From contig NZ_JAHSTS010000001.1 in NCBI RefSeq assembly GCF_019145435.1, positions 248,001-312,000 of the forward strand: DNA of 64,000 nt. Direction: 5' to 3'. A program made the translations under genes and the position numbers. Below the pieces are notes generated by a model that was given only the letters and a program-made list of their open reading frames with translations, did no database searches and had not been told where the DNA came from. This document shows positions 19,001 to 28,215 of this stretch, piece after piece (position 1 is the first letter of the stretch; every line of letters begins with the position of its first letter). This stretch comes from Pseudomonas ekonensis (GTDB lineage Bacteria > Pseudomonadota > Gammaproteobacteria > Pseudomonadales > Pseudomonadaceae).

Positions 19001-22000
19001 TCTGCGCCGGCCATGGCGGGCCCTGCTGGTCGGGCTGCTGCTCGGCGGCTATCTGGCGGCGCCGGCCTACGCCTTCACGCCGTCCGACTCGCCGTTGCTG
19101 AGTGCTGCGGCGGTGCCGCCGAACGTGATGTTGCTGATCGACGATTCGGGGAGCATGAACAGCATCATCTACGCGGCGGGATTCGACCCGACGGTGGATC
19201 GCACGCCGGCCCGGCAGTGCAACGCCTTCGCAGGCCTGTGCCTGAGCTCGACGGCGATCACAGGCGACTCGGTGTTCCTGTCGAGCCTGCCTACCTCGGG
19301 CTGCTCCGGCGGCGCCTACGCGTTCTACAACAACTCGCTGACGCCCCTGTGCCTGAAGCTGCCGGATCCGGTAGGCAGCGGCAACACGCGCTATTCGGGC
19401 GACTACCTCTCGTACATCGTCGGCCTGGCCAACGGCAGCAACCGCGATTTCACCACGGGTGCGATCCCCAACGACTACCGGATCAACGTCGCGCGCAACG
19501 TGTCCACCGCGCTGGTCACCAGCAACCGCACCCTGCGCATCGGCCTGGCGACGTTCAACCCGGCCACCAACAACAACCCCGGCAACGGCGGTTACATCGC
19601 CCGTTCGGTCAGCGACCTGTCGCCGGTGTCCGGCAGCGTCACCCAGGCCCAGGCCGACAGCAACTACAACGCCCTGATTTCCTCGATCAATGGCCTGAGC
19701 GCGGTGGCCAACACGCCGCTGGCCGAGACCTACTACGAAATCACCCGCTACATGCGCGGCCTGGCGCCGTACTACAACAGCACGCCGAGCACCTACACCA
19801 GTCCGATCCAGTACCGCTGCCAGAAAAACTACGGGGTGGTGATCACCGACGGCCTGCCGACCTACGACCGCACCTTCCCGAACAACGACCCTTTGGGCGG
19901 CAATCGCTTGCCCAACTGGGATGGGGTCAACAACGACGGCAACAACCTCAACGGCGACAGCGAGGGCGACACACTGTACCTGGACGACATCGCCAAGTTC
20001 GCCTTCGACATCGACATGCGCTCCACCGGCAACGACGCGGCGGGCAAGAGCTGGAACGCGGCGGACTTCCCCAAGCAGAACATGAACACCTACACCGTGG
20101 GCTTCACCGCCGCCAACGACATGCTTTCGGACGCCGCCGGCTACGGCCAGGGCAAGTACTACCAGGCCACCGACAGCGCCGGCCTCAACACCGCGCTGTC
20201 CGCCGCGCTGAGCGACATCACCTCCAAGGCCGGCTCCGGCGGCAGCGGGGTCGCCAGCGGCAACACCCTGGCCAGCGGCACCAGCTACTTCCAGACCAGC
20301 TACGACCCCAAGGACTGGCGCGGCACCATCAAGTCCTTCGGGTTCACCTCGGCCGGCGCCGTGAACACGTCGACGGTGCTGTGGAGCACCGACACGGCCA
20401 TCGTGCCCAGCGCCACGGCGCCGACCTACCAGTCGTGGAACACCACGACCAACGCCGCCGTCACCCTGGCCTTCGGTAACTTTTCCGCCGCCCAGCAGAC
20501 CGTCCTGGGCCAGGGCCTGCCCACCGGCATCAGCGGCAGCGATCTGGTGGAGTGGAGCAAGGGCACCAACAAGGCCGGCCTGAAAGTGCGCAGCGTACTG
20601 CTGGGCGACATCATCAACTCGCCGCTGGTGCTGGCGTCGCCCTCGGAGAAAACCGCGTCCGACCTGTCGGGCGACACCTCCTACAGCACGTACCTGACCA
20701 CCAAGGCGGCCAACATGAACGCCAGCCTGGTGGTGAACGGCAACGACGGATTCGTCAGCGTCATCAACTCGGCCAACGGCACCCGGCGCTACGCCTACAT
20801 GCCGTCGAGCGTGCTGCCGTTGCTGCGTCTGATCGCAGACCCGGCCTACATCAACGGCGTCGGCCACAAGTTTTTGGTGGACGGCCAGGTCGGCGTGTAC
20901 GACGCGCAGTTCGGCACCGCCTGGAAAACCCTGGCCATCGGCGGCACCGGCGCCGGCGGCAAGACCTTCTACGGGCTTCAACTGTACGACGCCTCGGCGG
21001 GCAACGTGATCAAGGGGCTTTGGGAAGTCAGCGCACCGTCCGCCGCCAGCGCGTCGAACGTGTTCAACGATCTGGGCTACGCCTATGCCCGGGCGGAAGT
21101 GGCACGCCTGGCCGACGGGCGCTGGGCGGCCTTCATCGCCAACGGCTACGGCAGCAACTCCGGGGTGGCGGCGCTGTATGTGCTGGATGTGCGCGACGGT
21201 TCGCTGATCCGCAAGATCGTGATCGACGCCACCGAAACCACCAACGGCCTGTCGTCGGTCAAGCTCAAGGTCGACTCGCAGAACGTGGTGCAGGCCGCGT
21301 ACGGCGGCGACCTGAAAGGGCGCCTGTGGAAGTTCGACCTGAGCGCGGCCTCCAGCGACAGCTGGGGCGTGGCGTTCTCCGGCAAGCCGCTGTTCACCAC
21401 GGCGGGTGGGGCGACCCAGCCGATCACCGCGCAGCCGTTGCTGGCGGACAACGCTCTGGGCGGCAAGCAGGTCTTCGTCGGCACCGGCAAGTTCAACGAA
21501 ACCGCCGACAAGACCAACAAGGATCTGCAGGCGTTCTATTCGGTGTGGGACGCCGACGGCGGGTCGGGGCAGTTGACGGTCAGCAGCCTGCAGGCCCAGG
21601 CCATCACGGGTGTGTTCTCAGGCAGCTCCGGGCAATTCGTCACCACCTCCCAGAACGACACGACGTATCCGGCAGAGAAAGGCTGGTACTTGCCGCTGGT
21701 GTACAACAACGTGCTGACCGGCGAGCGGGTGATCAACCAGGCCAGCCTGGTGCTGGGGCGGATCGTGTTCACCACCGCCAGCGTCGACACCACCGACCCG
21801 TGTTCCAGCTTCGGGACGGGCAAACTCATCGAACTCGAGGCGTTCAGCGGTAAGATGCTCAACTACGCGGTGCTCGACACCAACGCCGACGGCGTGGTCG
21901 ACACCAACGACACGATCTCCAGCGGCGTGGTGTTCAACGGCGGCATCCCGACCGTGAACGCCATCGTCAACGGGGCGAGCCGCAAGGTCGTGAACGATTC

Positions 22001-22076
22001 CAGTGGCACCATCACCACGCTGGTGGAAAAATCCGGCGGCGGCAGCCGCCGCATCATGTGGCGGCAACTACAGTGA
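18987..22076 (+). CDS. pilY1: Type IV pilus tip protein PilY1 (short form)
   Basis: A 1029-residue secreted protein. The signal peptide ends near residue 29 (APAYA). A von Willebrand A-like domain follows, with the metal site DDSGS at 52-56. The C-terminal beta-propeller domain (about 560-1000) contains YGGDLKGRLWKFDL at 772-785. In P. aeruginosa a calcium loop DxDxDG precedes that motif; here that site reads VDSQNVVQ and cannot bind calcium in the usual way, whereas an EF-like loop DTNADGVVDTND occurs at 964-975. It is about 130 residues shorter than PAO1 PilY1. Role by family: adhesion, mechanosensing and pilus priming. Confidence 0.92.
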   Translation: MPSTDLRRPWRALLVGLLLGGYLAAPAYAFTPSDSPLLSAAAVPPNVMLLIDDSGSMNSIIYAAGFDPTVDRTPARQCNAFAGLCLSSTAITGDSVFLSSLPTSGCSGGAYAFYNNSLTPLCLKLPDPVGSGNTRYSGDYLSYIVGLANGSNRDFTTGAIPNDYRINVARNVSTALVTSNRTLRIGLATFNPATNNNPGNGGYIARSVSDLSPVSGSVTQAQADSNYNALISSINGLSAVANTPLAETYYEITRYMRGLAPYYNSTPSTYTSPIQYRCQKNYGVVITDGLPTYDRTFPNNDPLGGNRLPNWDGVNNDGNNLNGDSEGDTLYLDDIAKFAFDIDMRSTGNDAAGKSWNAADFPKQNMNTYTVGFTAANDMLSDAAGYGQGKYYQATDSAGLNTALSAALSDITSKAGSGGSGVASGNTLASGTSYFQTSYDPKDWRGTIKSFGFTSAGAVNTSTVLWSTDTAIVPSATAPTYQSWNTTTNAAVTLAFGNFSAAQQTVLGQGLPTGISGSDLVEWSKGTNKAGLKVRSVLLGDIINSPLVLASPSEKTASDLSGDTSYSTYLTTKAANMNASLVVNGNDGFVSVINSANGTRRYAYMPSSVLPLLRLIADPAYINGVGHKFLVDGQVGVYDAQFGTAWKTLAIGGTGAGGKTFYGLQLYDASAGNVIKGLWEVSAPSAASASNVFNDLGYAYARAEVARLADGRWAAFIANGYGSNSGVAALYVLDVRDGSLIRKIVIDATETTNGLSSVKLKVDSQNVVQAAYGGDLKGRLWKFDLSAASSDSWGVAFSGKPLFTTAGGATQPITAQPLLADNALGGKQVFVGTGKFNETADKTNKDLQAFYSVWDADGGSGQLTVSSLQAQAITGVFSGSSGQFVTTSQNDTTYPAEKGWYLPLVYNNVLTGERVINQASLVLGRIVFTTASVDTTDPCSSFGTGKLIELEAFSGKMLNYAVLDTNADGVVDTNDTISSGVVFNGGIPTVNAIVNGASRKVVNDSSGTITTLVEKSGGGSRRIMWRQLQ

Positions 22077-22090
22077 GCGAGAACCGAGGC

Positions 22091-22492
22091 ATGCGCAGAA
22101 CCAACCGAGGCTTCACCCTGATCGAAATCATGATCGTGATCGCGATCATCGGTATCGTCATCACCATCGGCTATCCGAGCCTCACCGAGTACGTGAAGAA
22201 GGGCCGCCGTGGCGAAGTGGTGTCGCTGCTGTCGGAGCAGGCGCAGATTCTCGAGCGGTTCTACTCGAAGAACAACGTCTACACCAACGTCACCGGCCTG
22301 AGCGCCGGCAACGACTTCTACACCCTCACGCCGACGATCACCGACCAGACCTTCCTGCTGACGGCGACGCGCAAGGCCGGCACGGCGATGGCCACCGACA
22401 AGTGCGGGGACTTCACCCTCACCAACACCGGCGTGAGAAGCATGAACAACGCGACCACCGGGCTGACCACCAAGGATTGCTGGGGCCGCTGA
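22091..22492 (+). CDS. pilE: Minor pilin PilE
   Basis: A 133-residue pilin with leader MRRTNRG cut before FTLIEIMIVIAIIGIV. It ends in a short disulfide loop (DKCGDF ... KDCWGR), the PilE pattern. ATG 22091 is 14 bases after the pilY1 stop; no strong ribosome binding site is visible, and a GTG at 22073 overlapping the pilY1 stop is an alternative. PilY2, a small gene between pilY1 and pilE in P. aeruginosa, is absent. Confidence 0.87.
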   Translation: MRRTNRGFTLIEIMIVIAIIGIVITIGYPSLTEYVKKGRRGEVVSLLSEQAQILERFYSKNNVYTNVTGLSAGNDFYTLTPTITDQTFLLTATRKAGTAMATDKCGDFTLTNTGVRSMNNATTGLTTKDCWGR

Positions 22493-22548
22493 GCCGCTTT
22501 ATCGGGGCGCCCTGTGCGCCCGCTGTCTATTTAACGGTTGGAACTGAG

Positions 22549-23649
22549 ATGACCAGGCAACAGCAAGTGGTGATTGTCGGTGGCGGGGTGATTGGCCTGC
22601 TCACCGCGTACAACCTCGCCAGCGAGGTGGGCAGCGTGGTGCTGCTGGATCGGTCGGACCTGGGGCGGGAATCGTCCTGGGCCGGCGGCGGCATCGTGTC
22701 TCCGCTCTATCCGTGGCGCTACAGCCCGGCGGTGACCGCCCTGGCGCATTGGTCGCAGGATTTTTATCCACAGCTGGGCGAGCGCCTGTTCGCCGCCACC
22801 GGCGTCGACCCTGAAGTGCACACCACCGGCCTGTACTGGCTGGACCTGGACGACGAGGCCGAGGCGCTGGCCTGGGCCGAACGGGAAGGGCGTCCGCTGC
22901 GGCCTGTGGATATCTCGGCGGCCCACGACGCGGTGCCGGCGCTGGGCGGCGGGTTCTCCCGGGCCGTCTACATGGAGGACGTGGCCAACGTGCGCAACCC
23001 GCGCCTGGTCAAATCGCTGAAGGCGGCGTTGCAGGCCCTGCCGAACGTCACCATCCGCGAGCAGTGCGAAGTCGGTGGATTCGTCCGCGAAGCGGGCCGG
23101 GTGGTCGGCGTCGAGACCTCGGTGGGCGTGATCCGCGGCGATCAGGTGGTGTTGACCACCGGCGCCTGGAGCGGCGAACTGCTCAAGACCCTGGGCCTGA
23201 CGTTGCCGGTCGAGCCGGTCAAAGGCCAGATGATCCTCTACAAATGTGCGGCGGACTTTTTGCCGAGCATGGTGCTGGCCAAGGGGCGCTATGCGATTCC
23301 GCGCCGCGACGGGCACATCCTGATCGGCAGCACGCTGGAGCATGAAGGCTTCGACAAGACGCCGACCGACGTGGCCTTGGCCAGCCTGAAGGCTTCGGCG
23401 GTGGAGCTGCTGCCGGCGCTGGCCGACGCCGAGGTGGTGGGGCATTGGGCCGGCCTGCGGCCGGGCTCGCCGGAAGGCGTTCCCTACATCGGCGCCGTGC
23501 CGGGCTTTGACGGGCTGTGGCTCAACTGCGGGCATTACCGCAACGGGCTGGTGCTGGCGCCGGCGTCGTGTCAGTTGTTCGCCGATGTGATGCTGGGGCG
23601 GGCGCCGATCATCGATCCGGCCCCGTATGCGCCGCAGGGGCGGATCTAG
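22549..23649 (+). CDS. thiO: Glycine oxidase ThiO (FAD-dependent)
   Basis: A 366-residue D-amino-acid-oxidase-fold enzyme. The FAD-binding dinucleotide motif VVIVGGGVIGLLTAYNLA is at the N-terminus; the C-terminus has GHWAGLRPGSPEGVPYIG and NCGHYRNGLVLAPA, typical of ThiO. It oxidises glycine to iminoglycine for the thiazole half of thiamine. Family members also accept sarcosine and some D-amino acids, so substrate is inferred. It lies between pilE and pilR, as PA4548 does. Confidence 0.85.
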   Translation: MTRQQQVVIVGGGVIGLLTAYNLASEVGSVVLLDRSDLGRESSWAGGGIVSPLYPWRYSPAVTALAHWSQDFYPQLGERLFAATGVDPEVHTTGLYWLDLDDEAEALAWAEREGRPLRPVDISAAHDAVPALGGGFSRAVYMEDVANVRNPRLVKSLKAALQALPNVTIREQCEVGGFVREAGRVVGVETSVGVIRGDQVVLTTGAWSGELLKTLGLTLPVEPVKGQMILYKCAADFLPSMVLAKGRYAIPRRDGHILIGSTLEHEGFDKTPTDVALASLKASAVELLPALADAEVVGHWAGLRPGSPEGVPYIGAVPGFDGLWLNCGHYRNGLVLAPASCQLFADVMLGRAPIIDPAPYAPQGRI

Positions 23650-23693
23650 CCGGCACTCGGCGCGTCGGCGAGGCCGCCATCGTCGGATCGCCG

Positions 23694-23721
23694 CCCGGAG
23701 CGGGCTTGCCCGCGAAGGCGT
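23694..23721. repeat. Single REP-type element
   Basis: GGAGCGGGCTTGCCCGCGAAGG matches the REP core with a 6-bp stem. It lies in the 117-base convergent gap between thiO and pilR, where no other structure is evident. Confidence 0.55.
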
Positions 23722-23766
23722 CAGTCAAGGCACCGCAGGACAAGACAGTCGCTCCCTTAAAGGGCC

Positions 23767-25110
23767 TCAGTCCAGCCCCAGTTTCTTGAGGCGGTAGCGC
23801 ATCGAGCGGAACGACAGGTTCAGGCGTTGCGCCGCCGCCGTGCGGTTCCAGCGGGTTTCCTCGAGCGCTTGCAGGATCAGCTTGCGCTCGACGTTTTCCA
23901 GGTAGTCCTCCAGGTTGTCGATCTGCGTCAGGTCGGCGATGCCGCCCTCGGCCGCGCAGTTGCCTTCGCTCAGGCGCAGGTCGTCGGCTTCGATCGTGCG
24001 GTTTTCGCACAGGGTGTGCGCCCGTTCGAGGACGTTCTCCAGTTCCCGCACGTTGCCCGGGAAGCGGTAGTTCTTCAGGGCCTCGAGCGCTTGCGGGTGC
24101 AGGCGCGCCACCGGCTGGCCGGTGCTGTTGGCCAGGCGCTTGAGCATCTGGCCGGCCAGCGCTTCGATGTCGTCGCGTCGCTCGCGCAGGGAGGGCACCC
24201 GCAGTTCGATCACGTTCAGGCGGTAATACAGATCCTGACGGAATCGTCCGGCGGCGACCTCGGCGTCCAGATCCTTGTGCGTGGCGCAAAGGATGCGCAC
24301 ATCGACAACGGTTTCCTGCTGGCCGCCGACGCTGCGCACGGCCTTTTCCTGGATCGCCCGCAGCAGCTTGACCTGCATAGACAGCGGCAGATCCGCCACC
24401 TCGTCGAGAAACAGCGTGCCGCCGTGGGCCGCCTGGAACAGGCCGGGCTTGTCCTCCACCGCGCCGCTGAAGCTGCCTTTGCGGTGGCCGAAGAACTCGC
24501 TCTCCATCAGCTCCGAAGGGATCGCCCCGCAATTGACCGGCACGAACGGCTGGCCGGCCCGCGGCCCCTGTTCGTGGATCAGGCGTGCGACCAGTTCCTT
24601 GCCGCTGCCGGACTCGCCGCTGATGTACACCGGCGCCTGGCTGCGGGCGAGCTTGTCGATCTGCTTGCGCAGGTTGCGCATGGGCGGGGAGTCGCCCAGC
24701 AGCCGCCGTTCGATCGATGAGACGCCGCCCGCCGCCGGCACGCGCAGGGCGCTGGCGACCAGTTCGCGCAGGCGCGCAAGGTCCACCGGTTTGGTGAGGA
24801 AGTCGAAGGCCCCGGCCTTCAGGGCGTTGATCGCGGTTTCCAGGCTGCCGTAGGCGGTGATCATCGCCACCGGCAGCTGTGGATAACGTTGCTGGAGGTG
24901 CTGCACCAGCTCAAGCCCGGTGCCGTCGGGCAGGCGCATGTCCGTCAGGCACAGGTCGAAGGCCTCGCGGTGCAGCAGCGCCCGGGCCTCGGCCAGGTTG
25001 CGCGCGCTGAAGGTGTCGAGTTTCATCCGTCCCAGGGTGATTTCCAGGAGTTCGCGGATATCCGGCTCGTCGTCGACGATCAGGACTTTTTGCCGTGGGC
25101 TCGTAGTCAA
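23767..25110 (-). CDS. pilR: Type IV pilus sigma-54 response regulator PilR
   Basis: A 447-residue NtrC-family regulator. Receiver domain 7-118 with phospho-acceptor Asp57 and Lys near 107; AAA+ domain about 135-370 with Walker A GESGSGKE at 165-172; Fis-type DNA-binding helix at the C-terminus (RTAAAQRLNLSFRSMRYRL). The sigma-54 contact loop is GSFSGA at 212-217 instead of GAFTGA. The start is TTG 25110, which overlaps the pilS TGA and has GGAAA before it; the frame is open further upstream without similarity. It should activate pilA, whose sigma-54 promoter is also in this window. Confidence 0.95.
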   Translation of the reverse strand: MTTSPRQKVLIVDDEPDIRELLEITLGRMKLDTFSARNLAEARALLHREAFDLCLTDMRLPDGTGLELVQHLQQRYPQLPVAMITAYGSLETAINALKAGAFDFLTKPVDLARLRELVASALRVPAAGGVSSIERRLLGDSPPMRNLRKQIDKLARSQAPVYISGESGSGKELVARLIHEQGPRAGQPFVPVNCGAIPSELMESEFFGHRKGSFSGAVEDKPGLFQAAHGGTLFLDEVADLPLSMQVKLLRAIQEKAVRSVGGQQETVVDVRILCATHKDLDAEVAAGRFRQDLYYRLNVIELRVPSLRERRDDIEALAGQMLKRLANSTGQPVARLHPQALEALKNYRFPGNVRELENVLERAHTLCENRTIEADDLRLSEGNCAAEGGIADLTQIDNLEDYLENVERKLILQALEETRWNRTAAAQRLNLSFRSMRYRLKKLGLD

Positions 25111-26696
25111 CTTTGTTTCCGTCCGTGAGCAAAGGTGATGCGAAAGCAGCCGCCGCCTTGGCGTGGTTTGAAGTCTAGGCGCGCTTGATTGCTTTCGCAC
25201 AGCTCACGGGACAGATAGAGCCCAAGGCCGGTGCCCTGGCTGCTGGTGGTGAAGAACGGTTCGAACAGGTGCGCCTGCTGCTCGGGCGCCACACCCGGGC
25301 CGTTGTCCTGCACGTGCAGCACGGCCTGGCGGGATTCGGGGTCGAGGGACAGCTCCAGCCAGACTTCGGCCTGTTCGTGCAGCGCGCCGCTGTGGCGCCA
25401 GCCGTTGCGCACCAGGTTGTCGAGGACCTGGGTCAGTTGGTCGGGATCCATCAGGGTGCGCAAGTCGCCGGCGCCGATGTGCACGTGCAGCGACTGACGG
25501 GCGGTCGCCTGCTCGCGGGCCTCGGCGGCGAAGCGTTCCAGCCAGGGCTTGAGATCCAGCCGCTGCGGTTCGCTTTGCTGGCGGCGGGACAGTTGCAGGA
25601 CGTTTTCGATGACTCGGTTCATGCGCTGGGAGTGGTCTTGGATGATCTGCGTCAGACGCCGGTCGGCGCCGTCGAGTTCCTCGGACTCGCCCAGCAGTTG
25701 CGCCGCATGGCTGATGGCGCCCAACGGGTTGCGGATCTCGTGGGCGATGCCGGCGGTCAGGCGCCCGAGCGCCGCCAGCTTCAGTTGCTGGGCCTGTTGG
25801 GCGATCTGCGCGAGGTCTTCGAGAAACACCAGGGTCTGGCGTCCCGGGCTCTGCTCCAGGGCGATGAAGCTCGGTTGCAGCACAGGGCCGTCACCGGGCA
25901 TCTTCAGGCTCTGGGGGCGCAGGCTCGGGTTGCTCAGCCACAGTTGCAGACGTTCGACCAGCCCCGGTGCGCAGTCGTCGATCAGTTGCCCGTCGAGGTG
26001 CTGTCGGCCCAGCAGGGCCTTGGCGCTGTGGTTGGCCAACTGGATGCGGCGCTGTTCGTCGAGCACCAGGATGCCGGTGCGCATGCGTTGCAGGATCAGG
26101 GCGTTGAGGGCCTCGAGGCCTTCCACTTCGCTGGCGCGGCGCTCGGCCAGGTGCTCGCTGACCTCCAGGCGCTGCATCAGGCCCTGCACCAGCAGGGACG
26201 CCGCGAAGCACAAGGCACCGAGGGTGCCGGCCTGCAGGTAGTCGTTGGGGCTCAGGGGATGCTCGAAACTGAGCAGGAAGCTCAGGGCGACGATGCCGAG
26301 GGCGCCGACGGCGGCGATCAGCAGGCCGATCCGTCGGCGCAGCAGGGTATTGCTGATGGCCACCGAGACGATCAGCAGGTTGCCCAGGGAGCTCGCCACG
26401 CCGCCGGCCGCGTAGAACAGGCCGCAGAGCAGCAGGATGTCGGTCAGCGCCAGGCCGAACAGTTGCGCCGGGCGGCGGATGTTCTCCAGGAACACCACCA
26501 GGAGGATGTTCAGCACCAGGTACAGCCAGCTGCCGCTGCGCAGCAGTTCGTCGTCGGCCGACGTCAGCAGGCGGTTGTCCATGTTGCTGGATATCAGCAG
26601 CACCAGGGTGATGCCGACGCTCAAGCGAAAGAGATGATAGAGGCGCAGCAGGCGCTGGGCCTGCTTGCCGGAGGCGTCGGCGGTCTCAGCGACCAC
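25107..26696 (-). CDS. pilS: Type IV pilus sensor kinase PilS
   Basis: A 529-residue membrane histidine kinase. Six hydrophobic segments lie within about 20-185; a PAS-like region follows (MRTGILVLDEQRRI..N). The phospho-acceptor His is in GIAHEIRNPLGAISHAAQLL; ATP-binding motifs are DNLVRNGWRHS, DNGPGV and GTGLGLYLS. In P. aeruginosa PilS senses PilA in the membrane and controls PilR. The start codon is GTG 26696, and its first 11 bases overlap the end of the upstream gene. It is translationally coupled to pilR. Confidence 0.94.
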   Translation of the reverse strand: MVAETADASGKQAQRLLRLYHLFRLSVGITLVLLISSNMDNRLLTSADDELLRSGSWLYLVLNILLVVFLENIRRPAQLFGLALTDILLLCGLFYAAGGVASSLGNLLIVSVAISNTLLRRRIGLLIAAVGALGIVALSFLLSFEHPLSPNDYLQAGTLGALCFAASLLVQGLMQRLEVSEHLAERRASEVEGLEALNALILQRMRTGILVLDEQRRIQLANHSAKALLGRQHLDGQLIDDCAPGLVERLQLWLSNPSLRPQSLKMPGDGPVLQPSFIALEQSPGRQTLVFLEDLAQIAQQAQQLKLAALGRLTAGIAHEIRNPLGAISHAAQLLGESEELDGADRRLTQIIQDHSQRMNRVIENVLQLSRRQQSEPQRLDLKPWLERFAAEAREQATARQSLHVHIGAGDLRTLMDPDQLTQVLDNLVRNGWRHSGALHEQAEVWLELSLDPESRQAVLHVQDNGPGVAPEQQAHLFEPFFTTSSQGTGLGLYLSRELCESNQARLDFKPRQGGGCFRITFAHGRKQS

Positions 26697-26919
26697 TGGA
26701 GCCGGGGCCTTGCTCCAGGTGCGCCTGGCTGCAGTACCACTGCTGCTCGAGGCTCAGGGCACGGTCGCGGGGCAGGTGCACGCCGCAATGGGCGCAGCGC
26801 ACCATGGGCGCTGCGTCCTGTTCGCGGGGAGACTGGGCGGGGGAGGCAGGGGCCTTGATCTTGCGCCAGAGCCAGACGGCGGCGGCGATCAGGGCGATCC
26901 AGAACAGTAAACGAAGCAT
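26686..26919 (-). CDS. PP0621 family small membrane protein with zinc-ribbon-like cysteines
   Basis: A 77-residue protein: one N-terminal transmembrane helix (MLRLLFWIALIAAAVWLWRK), a short linker, then MVRCAHCGVHLPRDRAL and WYCSQAH, giving a CxxC...C-H metal-binding pattern. It matches the PP0621 family of Pseudomonas, of unknown function. It overlaps the start of pilS by 11 bases, so it is expected to be co-expressed with pilSR, which makes a role in envelope sensing or pilus control worth testing. Confidence 0.8.
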   Translation of the reverse strand: MLRLLFWIALIAAAVWLWRKIKAPASPAQSPREQDAAPMVRCAHCGVHLPRDRALSLEQQWYCSQAHLEQGPGSSGR

Positions 26920-26997
26920 GATGGGCGGCTTTTCGGCTGATGATCCGGCAGTTTAGCCAAGGAGTCCGCCGGTCGCACAGCCCCGTCAAACGCGGCA

Positions 26998-27028
26998 ACG
27001 AAAAAGGGAGATCCGAAGATCTCCCTTT
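26998..27028 (-). terminator. Intrinsic terminator of bamD
   Basis: On the minus strand AAAGGGAGATC and GATCTCCCTTT form an 11-bp stem closed by a UUCG tetraloop with C-G closing pair, followed by TTTTTCGTT. Confidence 0.88.
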
Positions 27029-27047
27029 CTGGTGCGGCCGCTGCGGA

Positions 27048-28064
27048 TCAGTCGAACAGACCGAAGGTCATGTAGCTGAAGATCGAACGGTCGGAGCTGC
27101 CGGACTCGGATTCCGGCTCTTCGATCACGTTGCCGTTTTCGTCTTTTGGCTTGAGCTCGTTCGGGATCGCGTCCTTCGCGTCCTGGAACTGCTTCTGCAC
27201 GTCCTGGTTGGCGCGGGTCTCTCCCGGCGGCAGCGGCGGACGGGACTCGATCAGGCCGAGGGTGGCCTTGCTCAGCCACGAACGGTTGTCGGCTTCGGCC
27301 ACCGACGGCACGAACTGACCGTCCACCAGGCTCGGGTGGTTCGGGTAGTTGAGCTTCAGGGTCTCGAGGCTGGAGGCCGCCAGTTCGTCCAGGTGCAGGC
27401 GCTGGTAGGCTTCGGTCATCACCGCCAGGCCGTCGCCCACCGATGGGGTCTCCTGGAAGTTTTCCACCACGTAGCGGCCACGGTTGGCGGCGGCGACGTA
27501 GGCCTGACGGGTCAGGTAGTAGTCGGCCACGTGGATCTCGTAGGCCGCCAGCAGGTTGCGCAGGTAGATCATGCGCTGCTTGGCGTCCGGCGCGTAGCGG
27601 CTGTTCGGGTAGCGGCTGGTCAGCTGGGCGAACTCGTTGTAGGAGTCGCGGGCGGCGCCCGGGTCACGCTTGGTCATGTCCAGCGGCAGGAAGCGCGCCA
27701 GCAGGCCGACGTCCTGGTCGAACGAGGTCAGGCCCTTGAGGTAGTAGGCGTAATCGACGTTCGGGTGCTGCGGATGCAGGCGGATGAAGCGCTCGGCGGC
27801 GGACTTGGCGGCTTCCGGCTCGGCGTTCTTGTAGTTGGCGTAGATCAGTTCGAGCTGGGCCTGGTCGGCGTACCGGCCGAACGGATAGCGCGACTCCAGG
27901 GCCTTCAGCTTGGCGGTGGCGCTGGTGTAGCTGCTGTTGTCCAGGTCGTTCTGGGCCTGCTGGTACAGCTCGGCTTCGCTCAGGTTTTCGTCTACGACTT
28001 CCTTCGATGAGCAAGCGGCGGTCAATGCGAGGATGGCGATCAGCAGCAGGTGTTTCACTTGCAT
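27048..28064 (-). CDS. bamD: Outer membrane assembly lipoprotein BamD
   Basis: A 338-residue lipoprotein with lipobox LTAAC (signal [18 protein letters not shown], cysteine near 18), then five TPR-like repeats ([69 protein letters not shown]). BamD is the essential partner of BamA in inserting outer membrane proteins. It carries a longer acidic C-terminal tail than E. coli BamD (245 residues), as in P. aeruginosa ComL. ATG 28064 gives the lipoprotein signal; the frame remains open upstream. It is divergent from rluD. Confidence 0.96.
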   Translation of the reverse strand: MQVKHLLLIAILALTAACSSKEVVDENLSEAELYQQAQNDLDNSSYTSATAKLKALESRYPFGRYADQAQLELIYANYKNAEPEAAKSAAERFIRLHPQHPNVDYAYYLKGLTSFDQDVGLLARFLPLDMTKRDPGAARDSYNEFAQLTSRYPNSRYAPDAKQRMIYLRNLLAAYEIHVADYYLTRQAYVAAANRGRYVVENFQETPSVGDGLAVMTEAYQRLHLDELAASSLETLKLNYPNHPSLVDGQFVPSVAEADNRSWLSKATLGLIESRPPLPPGETRANQDVQKQFQDAKDAIPNELKPKDENGNVIEEPESESGSSDRSIFSYMTFGLFD

Positions 28065-28114
28065 GGCGGCTTGCGTCCCTATGACGGCCGCTGTCTTGGG
28101 CGGGACCGTCCTGT

Positions 28115-28120
28115 TATGAT
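28115..28120 (+). promoter_or_regulatory. Candidate -10 for rluD in the bamD/rluD divergent region
   Basis: TATGAT at 28115-28120, with TGTCTT 17 bp upstream as a poor -35. It is the best plus-strand candidate in the 151-base divergent region. Confidence 0.3.
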
Positions 28121-28215
28121 GAGCGCCCCGTTGAAAAGCCTCGGGGCAAAAGAAGCCGTATTTAACCACAAGCGCGCAGCCGAAACCAAAGGCTGTGCCG
28201 ACGCCCAGTCCGAGC

